Origin: an uncultured Legionellales bacterium
GTDB lineage: Bacteria > Pseudomonadota > Gammaproteobacteria > Eutrophobiales > Eutrophobiaceae
Length of the DNA: 43,005 bases
Assembly: GCA_913045195.1 (NCBI GenBank)
Contig: CAJWQR010000007.1
Location: forward strand, 1-43,005
Reading direction: 5' to 3'
The position numbers were made by a program, and so were the translations under genes. This document shows, piece by piece, positions 38,150 to 43,005 of this stretch (position 1 is the first letter of the stretch; each line of letters begins with the position of its first letter). The notes under the pieces were generated by a model. That model saw only the letters and a program-made list of their open reading frames with translations, was not told the DNA's origin and searched no databases.

Positions 38150-39319
38150 TCAATCGCGTCGTAATGAATCATTAGATGATATTGGTGTTGGATACTTTAA
38201 AACAATAATATATGAAGATAATATAAATGATATTAATACGGAGAACTGTATTAATGATGAAATATGCTCTCCAACGAAACCCGATTTAACTGCAAGCACA
38301 GAAATTAATAATGAAAATTCACTAATTTGGCCTAATCTAATACCCGATTCGTCTGAAATATTTTTTTTCTCACCCTCAAAACAAAGCAAACGAGAAAAGA
38401 CTAAAGGTTTAAATATTAATGCCATTAAAGCAAGAGTTATAGCAGGCAAATAAATTTCTGAAACTATTGAAATATTGAATCCCGCTCCAAGTGAAAAGAA
38501 AAAAATAATAAGAAAAAAATCACGTAATGGTTTTAATCTTTCTGTTATAAATAACGCAATTGGACTTGAAGCTAATGTAACGCCTGCTATGAATGCTCCG
38601 ATTTCATGAGATAGGCCAATTAAATTTGCAAATTCAGCGACGCCTAAACACCAGGCGATTGCTAACAGAAATATATACTCGTGAATTTGCTCAAACCGAA
38701 TGATTAATTTAAATAATATATAACGTTCAAATAGATAAACTAATATAACTAAAAACGGCAAGTATAATAGTTGACTTGCAATATCTAAAATAAGATTTCC
38801 ACCCTTACCATACCCCTGCAGTAATAATAAAACTATTATTGCTAGTAAATCTTGTATCAGCAATACACTGATAATAATTTGACCAGTATGTTTATGGTGT
38901 AATATTGACGTTGGTAATAACTTCAACCCGATTATTGTGCTGGAAAACATCATGATTGCGCCAATCAAAACTGACATTAATAACTCGTATCCAAAGAAAA
39001 TCCCCACGATAAAACCTAATGCAAAGAAAATAATAGAACTTACTAACGTTACAATTAATGCTTCTCTTAGCATTTTCCATAATTGCTGCGGTAATAAATC
39101 TAGACCTAATAGATATAAAAGGAAAATAATTCCTATATTAGAAATTTCAGAGATAAGTTTAGGATCTGAAATAAGTCCAACCCCCCACGGGCCCAATATA
39201 AGACCCAAGAGTATATAAGCAACTATCATTGCTTGTTTTGCATATAGCGCAACAGTTGCAAAAATAGCGGCGCTTGTAAAAATTAGAAAAATAGTAAATT
39301 CTATTGATTGTTCTATCAT
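38150..39319 (-). CDS. CPA2-type cation:proton antiporter without a regulatory domain
   Basis: A 389-residue membrane protein of the Kef/Na-H exchanger (CPA2) family with about 12 helices. It shows AYILLGLILGPWGVGLI near residue 35, LIGLSHEIGAFIAGVTLASS and the helix LLIQDLLAIIVLLLL with its Gln-Asp pair, typical of KefB/KefC. The cytosolic RCK/TrkA-N domain that lengthens KefB/KefC to about 600 residues is missing. The ion (K+ or Na+) cannot be told. It is divergent from the kinase gene across 298 bases. Confidence 0.85.
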   Translation of the reverse strand: MIEQSIEFTIFLIFTSAAIFATVALYAKQAMIVAYILLGLILGPWGVGLISDPKLISEISNIGIIFLLYLLGLDLLPQQLWKMLREALIVTLVSSIIFFALGFIVGIFFGYELLMSVLIGAIMMFSSTIIGLKLLPTSILHHKHTGQIIISVLLIQDLLAIIVLLLLQGYGKGGNLILDIASQLLYLPFLVILVYLFERYILFKLIIRFEQIHEYIFLLAIAWCLGVAEFANLIGLSHEIGAFIAGVTLASSPIALFITERLKPLRDFFLIIFFFSLGAGFNISIVSEIYLPAITLALMALIFKPLVFSRLLCFEGEKKNISDESGIRLGQISEFSLLISVLAVKSGFVGEHISSLIQFSVLISFILSSYIIVLKYPTPISSNDSLRRD

Positions 39320-39623
39320 TATTTTGTTGCTTTAATTTATATATTGATTAAAAAAGATATGATTTCCTATAATCACAATAATTCACTAAACGCTCATATT
39401 TATTAATCACCACCATCTTCTTTGATACGTCAAGTAACAATTAAAAAATTAAGAAATTTATCATAACCAATCTAGTAAAATTCAAAACGACTGGTATTAT
39501 TGAGAATATATACGGATTTATAATGCTTGGCCAAATTAAATTTAGATATAAAGATAATAAATAATATAATAATCAATTACTTATAAAAATATTCTTATAA
39601 TAAAATTATAAAGGAATGTGCTC
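39320..39623. other. Divergent intergenic region, antiporter and kinase
   Basis: About 300 bases, very AT-rich, between two divergent genes. I find no open reading frame worth calling, no tRNA and no strong palindrome. Several -10-like AT hexamers are present (such as TATAAT at 39521-39526) but none has a convincing -35. The ribosome-binding site of the kinase, AAGGA, is at 39611-39615. Confidence 0.5.
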
Positions 39624-41438
39624 TTGAGCGATAAAAATATAGATAATGATTTTGATGTCGGTTCTGTTATCAGAGGACGCTTCAAACTTGAAAAAGTTCT
39701 TGGTGTCGGGGGTATGGGTAAGGTTTATAAGGCATTAGATTTATTAAAAGCTGAAGCAAAAGATAGAAAACCCTATGTTGCAATAAAATTATTAAATGAT
39801 AATTTCAGAGATCATCCTGAGTCATTTATTGCGCTTCAACGTGAAGCAAGTCGACAACAAAAATTATCACATCCAAATATAGCGACAGTACATGATTTTG
39901 ACCGTGTTGGAGGGGTAGGAACAGCTGTCTACATTACTATGGAATTGATGGAAGGAGTCGAAATTAAAGACTTCATAAGAAAGAAAGTGCGGCCAAAAAA
40001 TGGACTACCATTTAAACAGGCCTATGCAATAATCAAACAAATCGGCAATGGTTTGACTTATGCCCACGAACATAACCTAGTGCACTCTGATTTTAAACCA
40101 TCAAATGCTTTTCTATGTAATGACGGTAAAGTAAAAACTCTTGATTTTGGTATTGCTCGTGCAGTCGAAAATCCAATTACTGGAGATTTAACAAAAACTT
40201 TATTTGATCCAGGCAAACTTGGTGCGTTAACACCTGCATATGCAAGTCACGAGCAACTCGAAGGAAAAAAGCCAGATATTCGTGATGATATCTATGCTTT
40301 AGGTTGTGTTGCATATGAACTATTAACCGGGGAACACCCGTTTAAGAAAGTACCTGCCAATATAGCGAGAGAAAAACGTCTGGTTCCTCCATATATAAAA
40401 TCATTAAACAAAATACAAAATATGGCATTAAGAGGTGCGATTGCATTTTTTCGTGCTGATAGAAGTCCATCAGTAGCGCATTTCATAAAAGAACTTGAGG
40501 GAAAAGAACTCTTACCTAAACCAAAATATAAGAAGAAAACAAAGTCTAATATGAATCTCTATGTTGGCTCTGCTATTGCGATTGCCCTTGTCTTGGGATT
40601 GGGTGTTTTTTTTAGTATAGATAAAAGTGCTAAAAAGCAAAAAAAATTATTAGATGAAGAGGAAATACATGTTCTTACGGATGATGTGCAAGCAGAAAAA
40701 AAAGTGCCTATAAAAACTTTACAAGATAAATTACGATCAGGAAAGAAAGGGCCAGTTATGGTAATCATTGGCTCTGGAACATTTGATATGGGAATAACTA
40801 GTTCTATAAGAAAAGATGAGGGTCCTCGTCATACTGTTAAAATTAAAAAATTTGCTGTAAGTCAAAATGAAATTTCTTTAGAAGAATATGATATTTTTGC
40901 GAAAGCATTACAAAAAAATATACCTAACTCAAAAGAAAATGATAGAAAAAAATACCCAGTTAATTTTGTATCTTGGGCTGATGCAAATGACTATACAAAA
41001 TGGCTATCAAAAGAAACTGGAGAAAAATATAGACTACTTAGTGAGGCTGAATGGGAGTACATTGCCTCTACAGGTAGGAAATCAACATTCTGGTGGGGTT
41101 ATGATGAAGAACCTAACCGCGCGCACTGTTTCACTTGTGAAACAAATCTCGATACTAGTAAACCAACAAAAATAGCTAGTTTCAAAGCAAATTTATTTGG
41201 CGTTTATGATACAGCTGGCAATGTTAGTGAGTGGGTGCATGATTGCTGGCATGAAAATTATAAAAATGCACCAAATGACGGCACTGTCTGGCCTGATGGT
41301 GATTGTACTATCCGTGTCGCAAGAGGTGGTTCGTTTGCGTCACCTCAACGATCTATTAGAAATACAAAAAGAGAACAATTTAAAGCTGGTGAAAAACTTA
41401 GTCAAATCGGTATACGAATTGCTAGAGAACTACCTTAA
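39624..41438 (+). CDS. Transmembrane Ser/Thr protein kinase with FGE-sulfatase-type sensor domain
   Basis: A 604-residue receptor-like kinase. The cytoplasmic Hanks-type domain (about 15-295) has the glycine loop GVGGMGKV (27-34), VAIK with K55, the catalytic loop HSDFKPSN (D156; Arg of HRD replaced by Ser), DFG at 174-176, and an APE position changed to SHE at 208-210. A membrane helix lies at about 312-331. The C-terminal 230 residues form a formylglycine-generating-enzyme (FGE/SUMF1) domain: MGITSS, FVSWADANDYTKWLS, YRLLSEAEWEYIA, NVSEWVHDC and VARGGSF. The active-site cysteines of FGE are not at their usual C-terminal place, so it is probably a ligand-binding domain. TTG at 39624 is chosen over GTG at 39618 because AAGGA lies eight bases upstream of it. 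Confidence 0.88.
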   Translation: MSDKNIDNDFDVGSVIRGRFKLEKVLGVGGMGKVYKALDLLKAEAKDRKPYVAIKLLNDNFRDHPESFIALQREASRQQKLSHPNIATVHDFDRVGGVGTAVYITMELMEGVEIKDFIRKKVRPKNGLPFKQAYAIIKQIGNGLTYAHEHNLVHSDFKPSNAFLCNDGKVKTLDFGIARAVENPITGDLTKTLFDPGKLGALTPAYASHEQLEGKKPDIRDDIYALGCVAYELLTGEHPFKKVPANIAREKRLVPPYIKSLNKIQNMALRGAIAFFRADRSPSVAHFIKELEGKELLPKPKYKKKTKSNMNLYVGSAIAIALVLGLGVFFSIDKSAKKQKKLLDEEEIHVLTDDVQAEKKVPIKTLQDKLRSGKKGPVMVIIGSGTFDMGITSSIRKDEGPRHTVKIKKFAVSQNEISLEEYDIFAKALQKNIPNSKENDRKKYPVNFVSWADANDYTKWLSKETGEKYRLLSEAEWEYIASTGRKSTFWWGYDEEPNRAHCFTCETNLDTSKPTKIASFKANLFGVYDTAGNVSEWVHDCWHENYKNAPNDGTVWPDGDCTIRVARGGSFASPQRSIRNTKREQFKAGEKLSQIGIRIARELP

Positions 41439-41490
41439 GAACTGCGGTTAACTCATGAAAAATTCTCTACACATAATAAAAATAAAACCA

Positions 41491-41784
41491 CTAGCTATCG
41501 CTATCATCGCTATGCCCGAGTGAATAATCAGGATCGATTCTATCTCGAATCATTTGCTTCAATTCCTTTGATTCTGGAAATCTACCCTCTTCTCTACGAG
41601 AAAAGATTTTTATATCATCACAAATAATTGTAAATTCACCACCAGAAGTTGGTATCAAAGCAAGTTCACTAATTTTATCGCCAAACGTCATTAATAATTC
41701 CTGAGCAATCCAATTGGCTCTCAGAATAAATCTGCATTGCGTGCAATAATGAATTTCTATTCTTGGTGTGCGGCTTTTTTCCAT
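41491..41784 (-). CDS. Rdx/SelW-family thioredoxin-like protein (Cys form)
   Basis: A 97-residue thioredoxin-fold protein of the Rdx (SelW/SelT/SelH) family. The redox motif C14-x-x-C17 (HYCTQC) replaces the CxxU of selenoprotein W. IEIHYCTQCRFILRANWIAQE, TSGGEFTI and the acidic C-terminus are typical of bacterial members. The role is unknown beyond general redox regulation. It converges with the kinase gene and is divergent from ampG across 175 bases. Confidence 0.9.
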   Translation of the reverse strand: MEKSRTPRIEIHYCTQCRFILRANWIAQELLMTFGDKISELALIPTSGGEFTIICDDIKIFSRREEGRFPESKELKQMIRDRIDPDYSLGHSDDSDS

Positions 41785-41920
41785 TTTTAAATATCCCAGT
41801 GTAACTCGAAGTCATAATAAATAAGATGATATATGTATTTTTTATAAACCTTAAAAATTAACTGTACTATATTTTTATTGTGTTTTAGCAGATATTAAAC
41901 TTTATATTGGGTAAACTGCA

Positions 41921-41937
41921 ATTTTTACAGTAAAAAT
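41921..41937. promoter_or_regulatory. 17-bp palindrome upstream of ampG
   Basis: ATTTTTAC-A-GTAAAAAT is a perfect inverted repeat centred on one base, 22 bases before the ampG start codon. A site overlapping the leader or transcription start would suit a repressor. No T run follows, and the AT-rich arms make a hairpin weak. The cognate regulator is unknown. Confidence 0.4.
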
Positions 41938-41959
41938 CTAACAATTTAAATATTCAAAA

Positions 41960-43005
41960 ATGATAAATTGGCAGCAAAGTATTCGTGCTTTTTTACATCC
42001 GCGTGTAATTACTATGTTATTTTTTGGTTTTTCTGCGGGCATTCCTCTTGCGCTTGTATTTGGAACATTAGGAATTTGGCTGCGTGAAGCAGGTATTGAT
42101 CGAGTGGCTGTCACATTCTTTAGTTGGGCTGCGTTAGGATATTCATTTAAATTTGTATGGGCACCAATAGTAGATTTTTTGCCGTTACCATTCCTTGATA
42201 AATATTTAGGTAGACGTAGATCCTGGATATTAGTCTCTCAAATTTCTATTATTTTATCTATTCTTCTAATGTGCATAATAGATCCAGCAGCTGGAAATAC
42301 TCAATTAACAATTATGGCGTTAGCTGCAGTTGCGCTAGGGTTCTCATCTGCTACACAAGATATTGTTATTGATGCTTACAGAATTGAATCTGCTTCAATA
42401 AAATTTCAGGCACTTATGTCATCAACATATATTGCTGGATATAGAATTGGCATGATAATTTCAGGGGCCGGAAGTCTTCTCATTGCGAGTTATTTTGGTT
42501 CAGAAATGAATTCTTACGATTACGAGGCATGGCAAATCACATACTTTATTATGAGCTTTTTTATGTTAATAGGTGTTGCAACAACATTAATTATTAATGA
42601 GCCTAAAGAAAACAAAATAATTAAAAGAAAATATACTAACTATACATATATAAAATTTTTTATAATATTTTTAATAGCAATATTTTGCTTTATTGGGGTT
42701 TTCCTATCTAGTTCCGATATCTCGACATACTTAAAAAATATTCTGACTGAAATCCTGAATAACAGGAATTTTTCAAATTTCTTAATTGAATTATTAAGGC
42801 TGTTTTTTGCATTATTGATAGCTTCATTGATAACTACACTATCTATAAAAATAAAATTTATAGAAAAGAAAGTTTTTGTAGAAAGCTATGTCTCCCCTAT
42901 TGTTGATTTTTTTCAAAGATACGGGATAAAACTTGCCCTATTTCTACTAATCCTAATTGGGCTTTATCGGATATCAGATATTGTACTCGGGGTTATATCA
43001 AATAT
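41960..43005 (+). CDS. ampG: AmpG-type muropeptide MFS permease, 3' end outside window
   Basis: The reading frame is open from ATG at 41960 to the right edge (about 348 codons) and lacks its C-terminus. It is a multi-helix major-facilitator protein of the AmpG family, which imports anhydro-muropeptides for peptidoglycan recycling. Markers are LFFGFSAGIPLALVFGTLG, TLGIWLREAGI, FSWAALGYSFKFVWAPIVD and LGRRRSWILVSQ, followed by ATQDIVIDAYRIE. A long loop after helix 6 (about residues 215-300) is hydrophobic and Asn/Ile-rich. It starts 175 bases from the divergent Rdx gene. Confidence 0.9.
   Translation, partial: MINWQQSIRAFLHPRVITMLFFGFSAGIPLALVFGTLGIWLREAGIDRVAVTFFSWAALGYSFKFVWAPIVDFLPLPFLDKYLGRRRSWILVSQISIILSILLMCIIDPAAGNTQLTIMALAAVALGFSSATQDIVIDAYRIESASIKFQALMSSTYIAGYRIGMIISGAGSLLIASYFGSEMNSYDYEAWQITYFIMSFFMLIGVATTLIINEPKENKIIKRKYTNYTYIKFFIIFLIAIFCFIGVFLSSSDISTYLKNILTEILNNRNFSNFLIELLRLFFALLIASLITTLSIKIKFIEKKVFVESYVSPIVDFFQRYGIKLALFLLILIGLYRISDIVLGVISN

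Noticed and set aside
40888-41451. Two out-of-frame plus-strand open frames inside the kinase gene
   Set aside because: They overlap the conserved FGE domain, which is intact in the main frame, and show no domain of their own.

Overview
The window is a dense, AT-rich stretch (about one third G+C by eye) of a gammaproteobacterial chromosome. The evidence is gene order. crcB-rarA-lolA-ftsK is followed by a divergent trxB and then aat-infA. exbB-exbD-lpxK-Trm112/ycaR-kdsB, lolC-lolD, parE-parC and xseB-ispA-folE2 all sit in arrangements known from gammaproteobacteria. An OprI/Lpp-type lipoprotein and the Lol, LpxK and KdsB genes show a Gram-negative envelope with LPS. The low G+C, very short intergenic gaps and frequent GTG/TTG starts fit a streamlined, possibly aquatic lineage; I cannot name the genus. 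I see no rRNA, tRNA, CRISPR array, insertion sequence, phage gene or integrase.

Layout. 1-4347 (minus): start of crcB, then rarA, lolA and ftsK. 4509-8787 (plus): a tight run of trxB, a zinc-less MDR reductase, a membrane-anchored alpha/beta hydrolase and an AbgT-family transporter. 8864-11959: DUF1820, a histone-deacetylase-fold enzyme with a Tat-like leader (minus), a secreted protein of unknown function, aat and infA. 11973-17587: LPS and envelope genes (kdsB, Trm112-like, lpxK, exbD, exbB), DUF2062, lolD and lolC. 17709-23229: tsaB, efp, parC, parE. 23325-25866: DUF3501, a CCG-domain iron-sulfur protein and a rubrerythrin, with an FNR-type box upstream and an intrinsic terminator inside the cluster. 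25966-27970: xseB, ispA, folE2. 28129-31259: a small BamE-like protein, a half-length MazG, an HNH protein, an aminotransferase and a secreted protein. 31432-32766: Lpp-like lipoprotein and an L,D-transpeptidase, converging on a shared terminator. 32831-39319 (minus): RND pump and adaptor, moaB, nitroreductase and a CPA2 antiporter. 39624-43005: a transmembrane Ser/Thr kinase with an FGE-type domain, a Rdx/SelW protein (minus) and the first part of ampG.

How the genes work together. Most of the window is housekeeping: chromosome segregation (FtsK, ParC/ParE), lipoprotein sorting (LolA, LolC, LolD), lipid A and Kdo supply, translation (IF-1, EF-P, Aat, TsaB), isoprenoid and folate entry steps, and peptidoglycan recycling and anchoring (AmpG, Ldt, Lpp). 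The most interesting parts are: (i) the rubrerythrin / CCG iron-sulfur / DUF3501 cluster, with a perfect FNR-type site, a separate 17-bp palindrome and an attenuator-like terminator; (ii) the kinase-FGE receptor with altered HRD and APE motifs; (iii) an Lpp-like substrate next to a probable cross-linking enzyme; and (iv) an HDAC-fold deacetylase that may be exported.
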